In this document: positions 33,075 to 41,572 of the stretch, piece after piece
Position numbering within the stretch: the first letter of the stretch is position 1
Layout of the letters: every line of letters begins with the position of its first letter
Source: Lachnospiraceae bacterium UBA7196
GTDB lineage: Bacteria; Bacillota; Clostridia; Lachnospirales; Lachnospiraceae
Assembly: GCA_002490835.1 (NCBI GenBank)
Contig: DKUU01000007.1
Location: forward strand, 1-64,000
Direction: 5' to 3'
DNA length: 64,000 nucleotides
The notes under the pieces: model-generated
Databases searched by the model: none
What the model was told of the DNA's origin: nothing
The model's input: only the letters and a program-made list of their open reading frames with translations
Position numbers and translations under genes: made by a program

Positions 33075-34187
33075 TCACCTCCCACTCTCAAAAGGGATGC
33101 GGCTGCCAGTGGTCTGTTCAAAGAGCAACACCTTCTGCGATTTCAGGAGGAAGCGCACGGTATCCCCTGACAGGTGTTCGCAGCTTTCCGCGTCCACGAT
33201 GGCGCGCACATTGGGATTTACCGAACACGGATGGGAAGCAAGGATGCTGATATCCCGCCCCAGCACTTCCGGCCGGCTTAAGGCGCAGGTGAAAGTTCCT
33301 GTTTCACTGACAAGGAACCCTTCCGGGCGGATGCCGACCTGTACGGGCTGGTCAGGGACGCCTTTCACCTGTAAGACGGTCTCCTCGCCGATGTAGAGCG
33401 CACCGTCTTTTACAGTTCCCGTAAAGAGATTGATGGGCGGCGTTCCTAAGAATTTTGCCACAAATAAATTAGCAGGATCGTCGTAGACTTCCTGCGGCTT
33501 GCCGATCTGCTGCACCACGCCCTCCTGCATGACGACGATCAGGTCTGAGATGCTCATGGCCTCGTCCTGATCGTGGGTTACAAACAGGGTGGTGATGCCT
33601 GTCTTTTTCTGGATCCGCCTGATCTCCTCACGGGTCTGGAGCCTGAGTCTGGCGTCCAGATTAGAGAGAGGTTCGTCCAAAAGCAGGACCCGCGGCAGTT
33701 TTACCAATGCTCTGGCAATGGCAACGCGCTGCTGCTGACCGCCCGAAAGCTCAGCAGGCTTTCGCTCTAAAAGCCCGTCAAGCTGTACGAGGGAGGCAGC
33801 TTCTTCCACGCGGGAGCGCATTTCTTCTTTGCTCAGCTTTTCCGCACCCTTCAGGTTTTCCAGAGGAAAGCGGATGTTCTGCTCCACATTTAAATGAGGG
33901 TAGAGGGCGTAATTTTGGAATACCATGCCCACGCCGCGCTGCTGGGGGGAGAGGGTGGTCACGTCTTCTTCGCCAAAGAAAATTTGTCCCTCCGTGGGCT
34001 TTTGCAGGCCGCAGATCAGATTGAGAGTCGTGCTTTTGCCGCAGCCGGAAGGGCCGAGCAGCCCGACCAGACTGCCGTCGGGGATCTCAAAGGTAAAATC
34101 GTTTACCGCCACGACCTCCGCCGCAGCCTTTCCCTTTCTGCCCCGCGCGGGGAATTTTTTCGTCAGATGAGAGAGTGTGATTTTCAT
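33075..34187 (-). CDS. Sugar ABC transporter ATPase (MsmK/UgpC type)
   Basis: The start is set at 34187 (MKITLSHLTKKFPA) with AAAGGA upstream; the frame continues to 34367 without a start signal. The product has 370 residues. Walker A is GPSGCGKST, Q-loop QNYALYPHLNVEQN, signature LSGGQQQR, Walker B LLLDEPLSNLD. The C-terminal 130 residues form the MalK-type TOBE regulatory domain. Energises the two permeases. Many Firmicutes share one such ATPase among several sugar importers; here it is encoded within the operon. Confidence 0.93.
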   Translation of the reverse strand: MKITLSHLTKKFPARGRKGKAAAEVVAVNDFTFEIPDGSLVGLLGPSGCGKSTTLNLICGLQKPTEGQIFFGEEDVTTLSPQQRGVGMVFQNYALYPHLNVEQNIRFPLENLKGAEKLSKEEMRSRVEEAASLVQLDGLLERKPAELSGGQQQRVAIARALVKLPRVLLLDEPLSNLDARLRLQTREEIRRIQKKTGITTLFVTHDQDEAMSISDLIVVMQEGVVQQIGKPQEVYDDPANLFVAKFLGTPPINLFTGTVKDGALYIGEETVLQVKGVPDQPVQVGIRPEGFLVSETGTFTCALSRPEVLGRDISILASHPCSVNPNVRAIVDAESCEHLSGDTVRFLLKSQKVLLFEQTTGSRIPFESGR

Positions 34188-34209
34188 AATATTACAGTCC
34201 TTTCCGAAA

Positions 34210-34959
34210 TCAGATGCCGTATTCATCCCGCAGATCGGCGGATATATGATCCAGATCGGGGTAGACAAAGCTCTCCGTGATGCCCAGCACCCGCAGGCTG
34301 TTAAAGAAATACTTTTTGCGCCCGTGGGGGATGATGATCTTGTAGAGCATATTTTCGCTGCAGACATCTTCCAAATGTTTCAGGGAGTTGTGAACCGTGA
34401 AGTTAGAGTGCTGGGAGTACATCCGCAGGTTATTTTCTGTAGAACTGCAGGCAAGGATGCGGTTGGTCAGCTCGTGGTTGTGGTGCGCGTGCTTAAAGGC
34501 GGGCAGCAGCATTTCCTGTGTCGTATCCGCGTCGATGGGATAGATACAGTTGCCAAAGCCCTCCTGCTCATTCAAAAGACCCGGTGCCAGCACCCACACA
34601 CAGCCGTCCGTATCCGGCAGCTTTCTGTAAGTCTCCGTGGCGAAAAACACCGCGATCAGGGGAGACTGGCTCCAGTCGAGCATCCTTGTGGGAAGGCCGT
34701 AGTGCTGCATCAGGGATACCCAGCCCGCATAGTTGTGTTTCTCCGGAGGATTGTCGATGATCTGTCTGGCGCGGGTGTAAAAGTCGTTTGTGATATAGCG
34801 CTCTGCTTCCAGCCTTTTTTTGCTGCGTTGGATGGAAGGAATCAGCGTGAGTGACGCGTTTTCCTCCCCGCGATACCAGAGGCGCATGCCGTGTTTTTGA
34901 TATAAACTGTCCGCAAACTGCAGCAGTTCGTCGATTGTGCGTATTTCCTGTGTGATCAT
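34210..34959 (-). CDS. FRG-domain protein heading the sugar importer operon
   Basis: This 249-residue protein carries the FRG domain: MRLWYRGEENASLTLIPSI near residue 25, then WVSLMQHYGLPTRMLDWSQSP and LIAVFFATE near 80-110. The name comes from the F/Y-R-G motif seen here as YRG. FRG domains occur in phage-defence and toxin-like genes as well as alone; no enzymatic activity is established to my knowledge. Its stop is only 22 nt before the ATPase start on the same strand, so it appears to be the first gene of the importer operon, which is an odd association. Confidence 0.88.
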   Translation of the reverse strand: MITQEIRTIDELLQFADSLYQKHGMRLWYRGEENASLTLIPSIQRSKKRLEAERYITNDFYTRARQIIDNPPEKHNYAGWVSLMQHYGLPTRMLDWSQSPLIAVFFATETYRKLPDTDGCVWVLAPGLLNEQEGFGNCIYPIDADTTQEMLLPAFKHAHHNHELTNRILACSSTENNLRMYSQHSNFTVHNSLKHLEDVCSENMLYKIIIPHGRKKYFFNSLRVLGITESFVYPDLDHISADLRDEYGI

Positions 34960-35089
34960 AGTTACTCCATAATTTTCTGGACGTGACAGTCCGTTTTGTC
35001 ATAATGATTATAGAAGATTTTGGAAGGATGTACAAGAGCGAATCCGTATACAGAACTGCGAGAGGGATATTTGTGCGGCTGTCGGCGTT

Positions 35090-35968
35090 TTACTCTGAAA
35101 ATTCCGTTTTCAGTTTTTCCAGCAGCCGTTCCGCAATGGGTGTAAAAATCTGGTATTTTTTCCATATCAGATATATTTTCGTTTCCAGTTTCGGTGTCAG
35201 GGGGCGGAACACAAGTCCGCTTTCCGGGCTTGTATCAATGAGATCAGCAAAGGTCAAAAGATAGCCGAGCTCTTCTTTTACGAAAAGGGAGCCGTTGTAA
35301 GACAGACGGAAGGACCCTTCGAGGTGTAAACTGTCCATGCGGTTACCGCACCATCTGGAGATATCGTTTTGCCATCCCTGCTCGGAACAAAACAGGGGAA
35401 GCCCGATCAGGTCATCCACGCGGATGGCTTTTTTCTTTGCCAGAGGACAGTCCTTTGGCATGATAAGGCCCCATAGATCAGCCTGCGGGAAGGTCAGGTA
35501 ATGATAGTTTGCCGCATTGGGTTCCTGCGCCAATACGGCGAAGTCAATGATGCCTTTGTCCAGTTTTTCCGTGACCTGTTCGGTGTCGCCGCTGGTGATA
35601 TGATAGTGCAGGCCGGGGTAGATTTCTTTAAAGCTTCGGATCGCGGCCGCAAGGTATCTGATCTGGTAAGATTCCGCCAGTCCGAAATAGACGTCGCCGC
35701 CTAAAACATCATCTAAAGTGAGAAATTCAGATGCGATCTTATCCGCCATTTTCACCAGATCTTCTGCCCGTTTTCGCAGCAGGATACCTTCTTCCGTCAG
35801 TTGTATGCTGAAACTGTGGCGCGTGAACAGTTTTTTCCCAAGTTCCTCTTCCAGAGATTTTAACTGCTTGGAAAGCGTAGGCTGCGTAACGTGGAGCAAC
35901 TGTGCGGCTCGGGTCATATTTTCCTCTCTTGCCACGGCAAGAAAATATCGCATGGTTCGCAGTTCCAT
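35090..35968 (-). CDS. LysR family transcriptional regulator
   Basis: The protein has 292 residues. The N-terminal winged HTH reads MELRTMRYFLAVAREENMTRAAQLLHVTQPTLSKQLKSLEEELG (given in part: TQPTLSKQLKSLEEELG). The C-terminal effector domain (residues 90-290) has the usual VYFGLAESYQIRYLAAAI and SCxx-less periplasmic-binding-like fold. It is divergent from the hydrolase gene at 36144 and probably controls it. TTATA (36000-36004) and TATAA (36018-36022) form an inverted repeat in the shared region that could be its site. Confidence 0.92.
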   Translation of the reverse strand: MELRTMRYFLAVAREENMTRAAQLLHVTQPTLSKQLKSLEEELGKKLFTRHSFSIQLTEEGILLRKRAEDLVKMADKIASEFLTLDDVLGGDVYFGLAESYQIRYLAAAIRSFKEIYPGLHYHITSGDTEQVTEKLDKGIIDFAVLAQEPNAANYHYLTFPQADLWGLIMPKDCPLAKKKAIRVDDLIGLPLFCSEQGWQNDISRWCGNRMDSLHLEGSFRLSYNGSLFVKEELGYLLTFADLIDTSPESGLVFRPLTPKLETKIYLIWKKYQIFTPIAERLLEKLKTEFSE

Positions 35969-36143
35969 TTAGCATCCCTTTCTGTGATATTCAAAAAGAT
36001 TATATCATGTTATTAATTATAACCATTAGCAAAATAAAAAGCAAGAGAACATAATAACAACAGAACAGGAAGTTTTTTTACTGTGGCGTTTAAAAAGAAA
36101 AAGTGACAAAAAATAAAGGAATGGAAAGAGAGGTAACTGTAAC

Positions 36144-37145
36144 ATGGAAAATACTGTGAAACTGGAACTGACAACCGGATGGGATAAGACTTTCCCGAAA
36201 AGCGCAAAGGTGAACCACCGCAAGGTGACATTTTCCAACCGTTACGGCATTACGTTGGCGGCGGACCTTTATGAGCCCAAAACGGCGGAAGGGAAGCTGG
36301 CTGCAATTGCGGTGTGCGGACCCTTTGGTGCGGTGAAGGAGCAGGCGGCAGGATTGTATGCGCAGACCATGGCGCAGCGCGGTTTTCTAACCCTTGCCTT
36401 CGACCCTTCCTTTACCGGAGAAAGCGGCGGCATGCCCCGTTACATGGCTTCACCGGATATCAACACGGAGGATTTTCAGGCGGCGGTGGATTTCCTTTCC
36501 GTACAGGAAAACGTTGACCCCGGGTGCATCGGTATTATCGGCATCTGCGGCTGGGGCGGACTGGCGCTCAACGCGGCGGCGTTAGATACCCGCATTAAGG
36601 CGACGGTTGCCTCCACTATGTATGATATGACCCGCGTTAATGCCAACGGCTATTTTGATGCAGAGGATTCCGCGGATGCGCGCTATGCAAAGAAAGAAGC
36701 CATGAACGCCCAACGGCTCGTGGATTATCAGAATGGCAGCTATGCGCGGGGCGGCGGTGTTGTCGATCCGCTTCCTGCGGATGCCCCCTTTTTCGTGGCG
36801 GATTATCACGATTATTACAAAACGAGCCGCGGTTATCATGAGCGTTCCCTGAATTCAAACGACGGCTGGAATGTGATCGGGTGTATGTCCTTTATGAACC
36901 AGCCGATCCTTCAGTACAGCAACGAGATCCGCAGCGCGGTCCTTATCATGCACGGGGAAAAGGCGCATTCCTGTTACTTCAGCCGGGACGCTTATGCCGC
37001 CATGGTGAAGGATAATCCTTATTCAGACAACAAGGAGCTGCTGATCATTCCGGATGCGGTGCATACGGATCTGTATGACGGCGGCGGAAAGGATGCGATT
37101 CCGTTTGATAAGCTGGAACAGTTCTTCGCAGAAAATTTGAAATAA
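36144..37145 (+). CDS. Alpha/beta hydrolase with Cys nucleophile (dienelactone hydrolase-like)
   Basis: This 333-residue protein is an alpha/beta hydrolase. The nucleophile elbow reads IIGICGWGGLAL, placing Cys135 where most hydrolases have Ser, as in dienelactone hydrolases. FDPSFTGESGG lies before it, and the acid and His are likely in the C-terminal LIIPDAVHTDLYDGG. It resembles the YcjY-like clostridial group. There is no signal peptide. It is followed 19 nt later by the lipoprotein aldo/keto reductase gene, and preceded by a divergent LysR regulator. Confidence 0.85.
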   Translation: MENTVKLELTTGWDKTFPKSAKVNHRKVTFSNRYGITLAADLYEPKTAEGKLAAIAVCGPFGAVKEQAAGLYAQTMAQRGFLTLAFDPSFTGESGGMPRYMASPDINTEDFQAAVDFLSVQENVDPGCIGIIGICGWGGLALNAAALDTRIKATVASTMYDMTRVNANGYFDAEDSADARYAKKEAMNAQRLVDYQNGSYARGGGVVDPLPADAPFFVADYHDYYKTSRGYHERSLNSNDGWNVIGCMSFMNQPILQYSNEIRSAVLIMHGEKAHSCYFSRDAYAAMVKDNPYSDNKELLIIPDAVHTDLYDGGGKDAIPFDKLEQFFAENLK

Positions 37146-37164
37146 AAGCTAAAGGAGGCGTGAG

Positions 37165-38223
37165 GTGAGAAAAGGATTTCGTTCAGGGGTAATCATTTTG
37201 TTGACGCTTCTATTGACAGCTTGCGGGCAGAATGCCGCAGAGGAAACCGACATGACCGGGAGCACCGAGACAATTCAGGCGGCAGTCATAGAAACAGCAC
37301 CCACAGATGAATCTATGGAATCCGTAGAAGGCTTGGCGGTTACGGACAGAGAAGAAAGCGAGCCGTCAGCGGAGGAGAAAATTATCATGAAAGCGGAGTT
37401 TGATTTTGAAACAAGGGCTGTCATGTTAAACAGCGGATATGAGATGCCGATCAACGGTCTCGGAACTTACAGCCTTCATGGGGATGAATGTATCGGTTCT
37501 GTGAAATGTGCGTTATCAAACGGTGTTCGTCTGATTGATACGGCCTCTGCCTATGGCAATGAAGAGGAAGTAGGGCAGGCGGTCAGGGAAGCGATTGAGG
37601 AAGGAATCATAAGGCGCGAGGATGTTTTTGTGACGACAAAAATCTATCCGGGCGACGAGATGAAACATCCCGCGCAGGCGATTCAGGCATGTATAGACCG
37701 GCTGGATATCGGCTATGTGGATTTAATGCTTCTGCATCATCCCGATCCGAATGATGTGGAGGCATACAAAGCAATGGAACAGTTCGTAAAGGAAGGAAAA
37801 ATCCGTTCGATAGGACTGTCAAACTGGTATGTGGAGGAATTGACTGAGTTTCTGCCGCAGGTGGAGACTGTCCCCGCACTGATTCAGAATGAGATCCATC
37901 CCTATTATCAGGAGAATGAGGTAATTCCATACATTCAGGATTTAGGGATTGTAGTACAGGGATGGTATCCTTTGGGCGGCAGAGGACATACGGCGGAATT
38001 GCTTGGAGATCCGGTTATTATTGAAATCGCTAAGGGACATGGCGTGTCTTCCGCACAGGTGATTTTACGCTGGAATCTGCAAAAGGGGGTAGTAGTTATT
38101 CTCGGTTCCTCTAATCCGGACCATATCAAAGAAAATACGGAAGTTTACCATTTCAGCCTGACAGAAGACGAGATGGCGCGGATTAACACGCTTGACCGGG
38201 GTGAAAAACACGACTGGTATTAG
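37165..38223 (+). CDS. Aldo/keto reductase made as a lipoprotein, with an internal start for a cytosolic form
   Basis: The GTG start at 37165 follows AAAGGAGG. Residues 1-20 form a lipoprotein signal (ILLTLLLTAC), then an acidic Thr/Glu linker to about residue 74. The rest is a full aldo/keto reductase: DTASAYGNEEE (Asp, Tyr), TTKIY (Lys), LLHHPD (His), and the C-terminal NADPH-binding LGSSNPDHIKEN. An internal ATG at 37387 is preceded by GGAGGAG (37371-37377) at ideal distance and would give a 278-residue cytosolic enzyme, the normal length of the family. NADPH is not expected outside the cell, so the exported form is puzzling. Confidence 0.85.
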   Translation: MRKGFRSGVIILLTLLLTACGQNAAEETDMTGSTETIQAAVIETAPTDESMESVEGLAVTDREESEPSAEEKIIMKAEFDFETRAVMLNSGYEMPINGLGTYSLHGDECIGSVKCALSNGVRLIDTASAYGNEEEVGQAVREAIEEGIIRREDVFVTTKIYPGDEMKHPAQAIQACIDRLDIGYVDLMLLHHPDPNDVEAYKAMEQFVKEGKIRSIGLSNWYVEELTEFLPQVETVPALIQNEIHPYYQENEVIPYIQDLGIVVQGWYPLGGRGHTAELLGDPVIIEIAKGHGVSSAQVILRWNLQKGVVVILGSSNPDHIKENTEVYHFSLTEDEMARINTLDRGEKHDWY

Positions 38224-38259
38224 GTAGAGCGCCTTTTTTAATAATATTTAAATAACATA

Positions 38260-38309
38260 TTGACACGGTGTCAGAATTGAATTATATTATCTGTATTGAC
38301 ACGGTGTCA
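38260..38309 (+). promoter_or_regulatory. Promoter with twin TetR operators
   Basis: TGACACGGTGTCA, a perfect 13-bp palindrome, occurs at 38261-38273 and 38297-38309 (36 bp apart). TTGACA (38260-38265), a 17-nt spacer and TATATT (38283-38288) form the promoter; the first palindrome covers the -35 and the second the start of the transcript. Confidence 0.88.
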
Positions 38310-38333
38310 GAATGCCAAAAAGGGAGGCGCTAA

Positions 38334-38957
38334 ATGCCAAAGGGATCAGAAGAACTGACGGCGGCACGAAAAGAGGAGATCATAACAGCCTGCGCCGCGT
38401 TGTATCGGACCATGAGTTTTAAGGAGATCACTATCAAGGAAATCGGGAATGCGACTACCTTTACCCGCACTTCCATCTACAATTATTTTCAGACGAAGGA
38501 AGAAATTTTTCTGGCCCTGCTGCAGAGGGAGTATGAATTGTGGGTCAGCCGTCTGAGACAGATTCGGGCGGAGCATGAAAAGATGACCAGAGAAGAATTT
38601 GCGGATGCACTGGCCCGCTCGCTGGAAGAGCGGAAAAATCTTCTGAAGATCATGTCCATGAACCATTATGACATGGAAGAAAACAGCCGGATTGAACGAT
38701 TGATTGAATTTAAGACGGCATATGGGAAGTCGCTTGCGGAGGTCAGGAACTGTCTGGATCAGTTTTTTCCGGAAATGGCGGCTCAGGATAAGCAGGATTT
38801 TATCTTCTCTTTTTTCCCGTTTATGTTTGGGATCTATCCGTATACGGTGGTGACGGAAAAACAGAGGGAGGCCATGAAAGAGGCAAAAGTAAATTATGTG
38901 TATATGACGGTTTATGAGATCACATACGCGGAGGTAAAAAAATTACTAGGTGTGTGA
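38334..38957 (+). CDS. TetR family regulator of the flavodoxin/reductase operon
   Basis: The protein has 207 residues. The HTH segment reads AALYRTMSFKEITIKEIG, TTFTRTSIYNYFQTKEEIFLALL, the typical TetR pattern. The C-terminal domain is a helical ligand pocket. Twin identical palindromes in its promoter indicate autorepression. The gene leads a probable operon with the flavodoxin lipoprotein and aldo/keto reductase. Confidence 0.93.
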   Translation: MPKGSEELTAARKEEIITACAALYRTMSFKEITIKEIGNATTFTRTSIYNYFQTKEEIFLALLQREYELWVSRLRQIRAEHEKMTREEFADALARSLEERKNLLKIMSMNHYDMEENSRIERLIEFKTAYGKSLAEVRNCLDQFFPEMAAQDKQDFIFSFFPFMFGIYPYTVVTEKQREAMKEAKVNYVYMTVYEITYAEVKKLLGV

Positions 38958-39009
38958 GTTGGTATGAAAAGATGAATTAAAATTGTATGGAAGGAGAACT
39001 GTCTTATAT

Positions 39010-39756
39010 ATGAAAAAAATGTATTTTGTTCTTATGACACTTGCACTCGTTGTGGGGCTTGCCGCCTGCGGCAGTGGGAAAGATGCAGGAGATTCCGCAA
39101 ACGGCGCTGAGACAGATGTTTCTGCGCAGACTGAAAATGGGCAGACCGCGCAAGAAGAAAGCGGTACAAAGCAGGATGCGGAGCAGAGTGATGAATCGTT
39201 ATCCGACGCGCAGGAGCCGGGACTAAGCGGTGAACCATCAGCGGAAGAACCGGAAGGGGCAGAAACGAAATCACTTGTCGTTTATTTCTCAGCTACAGGG
39301 AATACGAAGGCTGTTGCGGAAACACTGGCAGGACTGCAGGATGCGGATATCTTTGAAATTGTGCCCACACAGCCCTATACAGACGAGGATCTGAATTATC
39401 GTGACAGCACCACGCGCGCAACGGTGGAGCAGAATGACCCGGATGCCCGTCCTGCCATACAGGACAGCATAACGGATTTTGAGCAGTATGATGTCGTCTA
39501 TGTGGGCTATCCTATTTGGTGGGGCGATATGCCGCGCATCCTATATACATTTTTTGATACTTATGATTTTAGCGGAAAGACCATTGCCCCGTTTTGTACC
39601 AGCGGCGGCAGCGGGCTTTCGGGAACACCGGAAACGATTGCCGGACTGGAAGCGGGTGCCGAGGTTCTGGACGGACTCTCGGTGGCAGGTTCGCAGGCGG
39701 ATCAATCTGATGATGCAGTAGCAGACTGGCTGAACGGGCTGGGTCTTGCCAAGTAG
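39010..39756 (+). CDS. Flavodoxin-domain lipoprotein
   Basis: The start is set at 39010 (MKKMYFVLMTLALVVGLAAC) with GGAAGGAGAA upstream. The product has 248 residues. The lipobox LAAC is followed by a 65-residue acidic Ser/Glu linker. From about residue 88 a flavodoxin_4-type domain begins SLVVYFSATGNTKAVAE, the FMN phosphate loop, followed by YDVVYVGYPIWWGDMPRIL and APFCTSGGSGLSG. It would be an FMN protein anchored on the outer face of the membrane. Its role as an extracellular electron carrier is an inference. Same promoter as TetR and the reductase at 39770. Confidence 0.9.
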   Translation: MKKMYFVLMTLALVVGLAACGSGKDAGDSANGAETDVSAQTENGQTAQEESGTKQDAEQSDESLSDAQEPGLSGEPSAEEPEGAETKSLVVYFSATGNTKAVAETLAGLQDADIFEIVPTQPYTDEDLNYRDSTTRATVEQNDPDARPAIQDSITDFEQYDVVYVGYPIWWGDMPRILYTFFDTYDFSGKTIAPFCTSGGSGLSGTPETIAGLEAGAEVLDGLSVAGSQADQSDDAVADWLNGLGLAK

Positions 39757-39769
39757 GAGGTTACGGCAT

Positions 39770-40807
39770 ATGAAATATACCAAACTGGGAAATTCGGATT
39801 TGAATGTATCCCGTATCTGCATGGGCTGTATGGGATTTGGGGATGCGGCAAACGGGCAGCATTCGTGGACGCTTGACGAGGAGCATTCCCGTGAAATTAT
39901 AAAACATGGGTTAGAGCTCGGCGTCAATTTCTTTGACACGGCAATCGCTTATCAGAGCGGCACTAGCGAGCAGTATGTAGGCAGGGCGCTGCGGGATTTT
40001 GCCAAGCGTGACGAGGTGGTTGTGGCGACCAAATTCCTGCCCCGCACACAGGAGGATATTGCGGCGGGGATTACAGGGCAGCAGCATATCGGGCGTATGA
40101 TAAATAAGAGCCTTGAAAATCTCGGTATGGAGTATGTGGATCTGTACATTTACCATATGTGGGATTATCAGACGCCGCTTTACGACATCATGGAAGGCCT
40201 GAACAATATTGTTAAGGCGGGAAAGGCAAGGCATATCGGTATTTCTAATTGTTTTGCATGGCAACTCGCAAAGGCAAATGCGTTGGCGGAAAAAGAAGGC
40301 TTTGCAAAGTTCGTTTCCGTTCAGGGGCATTATAATCTGATCTTTCGCGAGGAAGAAAGGGAGATGGCGAAGCTGTGCGCGGAGGATCACATTGCCATGA
40401 CGCCTTACAGCGCGCTGGCAGGCGGACGTTTGTCAAAGGCTCCCGGTGAGACTTCAAAACGTCTTAATGAAGACAGTTATGCAAAATCCAAGTACGATAC
40501 AACGGCTGGGCAGGACGGCGTGATCATTGAGCGCGTGATGGAACTGGCAAAGAAATATGGTGTATCCATGACGGAGATTTCCCTTGCGTGGCTGTTGTCA
40601 AAAGTGACGGCTCCGGTGGTCGGGGCGACAAAACTGCACCATATGGAAGGTGCGGCGAAAGCGGTGGATTTGGTCCTTACGGAGAAAGAGAGGGCATATC
40701 TGGAGGAGCCGTATGTTCCGCATGCGCTGGTGGGCGTTATGGCGCAGAATACGGTTTCGGCAGCAAAAGAGAAGCACGTCTGGTCAACGGGAGATCAGAA
40801 AATATAG
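39770..40807 (+). CDS. Aldo/keto reductase
   Basis: The start is set at 39770 (MKYTKLGNSDLNVSRICMGC) behind AGGAGG at 39755-39760. The product has 345 residues. Catalytic residues: Asp and Tyr in FFDTAIAYQSG, Lys in VVVATKF, His in LYIYHMWD. The C-terminal PVVGATKLHHMEGA binds NADP(H). It belongs to the AKR group with YhdN-like members. It overlaps the flavodoxin gene region closely (13 nt after its stop), so it is in the same operon under TetR. Confidence 0.93.
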   Translation: MKYTKLGNSDLNVSRICMGCMGFGDAANGQHSWTLDEEHSREIIKHGLELGVNFFDTAIAYQSGTSEQYVGRALRDFAKRDEVVVATKFLPRTQEDIAAGITGQQHIGRMINKSLENLGMEYVDLYIYHMWDYQTPLYDIMEGLNNIVKAGKARHIGISNCFAWQLAKANALAEKEGFAKFVSVQGHYNLIFREEEREMAKLCAEDHIAMTPYSALAGGRLSKAPGETSKRLNEDSYAKSKYDTTAGQDGVIIERVMELAKKYGVSMTEISLAWLLSKVTAPVVGATKLHHMEGAAKAVDLVLTEKERAYLEEPYVPHALVGVMAQNTVSAAKEKHVWSTGDQKI

Positions 40808-40891
40808 AAGGTGCGGGCATGAGCAAAAATGAGTAGACAGATAAAAAAGACAGGGCTATAATGAAGCAAAAAAGATAGAGAGGGTATTTTG

Positions 40892-41509
40892 ATGAAAGTA
40901 CTGATGATCAACGGCAGTCCCCGAGTGGGCGGCAACACATCCATCGCCTTAAAGGAGATGGAGCAGGTTTTTGCGGCGCAGGGCGTGGAGACGGAAACCA
41001 TTCAGATTGGCAATCAGGACATCCGCGGTTGTATCGCCTGCGGCACCTGCGCGGAGAAAGGCAAATGCGTGTTTGACGATGCGGTGAACGAGATAGCGCC
41101 GAAGTTTGAAGCCTGCGACGGGCTGGTGATCGCGTCCCCGGTTTACTATGCGTCCGCCAACGGCACGCTAATCTCTTTCTTAGACAGACTGTTTTACAGC
41201 ACGCCTTTTGATAAAGCGATGAAAGTGGGCGCAAGCGTGGTAGTGGCAAGGCGCGGCGGCCTGTCGGCTACCTTTGACGAGCTGAACAAGTATTTTACGA
41301 TCTGCGGAATGCCTGTCGCGTCCAGCCAGTATTGGAACAGCGTCCATGGGAGAGTACAGGGCGAGGCGGCGCAGGATGCGGAAGGTTTGCAGACGATGAG
41401 AATGCTGGCGAAGAATATGACCTTTTTGATGAAAAGTATTGCGCTTGGAAAGGAGAAGTACGGCTTACCGGAGAAGGAGCCGGTGCAGAGGACGAACTTT
41501 GTTAGGTAG
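40892..41509 (+). CDS. Iron-sulfur flavoprotein-like NAD(P)H-FMN reductase
   Basis: The start is set at ATG 40892 (a TTG lies one codon earlier). The product has 205 residues. The N-terminus KVLMINGSPRVGGNTSIAL is the FMN-binding loop of the flavodoxin-like reductase family. The motif CIACGTCAEKGKC places Cys47, Cys50, Cys53 and Cys59 in a C-x2-C-x2-C-x5-C pattern, the compact cluster motif of archaeal/clostridial iron-sulfur flavoproteins. It therefore may carry a [4Fe-4S] cluster besides FMN. Lies 84 bp after the aldo/keto reductase and ends at a bidirectional terminator. Confidence 0.88.
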   Translation: MKVLMINGSPRVGGNTSIALKEMEQVFAAQGVETETIQIGNQDIRGCIACGTCAEKGKCVFDDAVNEIAPKFEACDGLVIASPVYYASANGTLISFLDRLFYSTPFDKAMKVGASVVVARRGGLSATFDELNKYFTICGMPVASSQYWNSVHGRVQGEAAQDAEGLQTMRMLAKNMTFLMKSIALGKEKYGLPEKEPVQRTNFVR

Positions 41510-41538
41510 TTTCTGACAAGGAATAAGAGTTGAATGAA

Positions 41539-41572
41539 GGGCTGTGTGTCACGAGGGACGCACAGCCCTTTT
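41539..41572. terminator. Bidirectional terminator between the flavoprotein and DtxR-type genes
   Basis: GGGCTGTGTGTC (41539-41550) pairs with GACGCACAGCCC (41557-41568), followed by TTTT. It overlaps the last codon of the minus-strand regulator. Confidence 0.85.

Noticed and set aside
36000..36022. TTATA/TATAA inverted repeat as a firm LysR site
   Set aside because: The region is very AT-rich and such short arms arise by chance; mentioned only as a possibility in the LysR entry.
38261..38309. Two spaced identical palindromes, as in the start of a CRISPR array
   Set aside because: Only two copies of 13 bp with a 23-bp gap inside a consensus promoter; they are TetR operators. No CRISPR array or cas gene was seen in the window.
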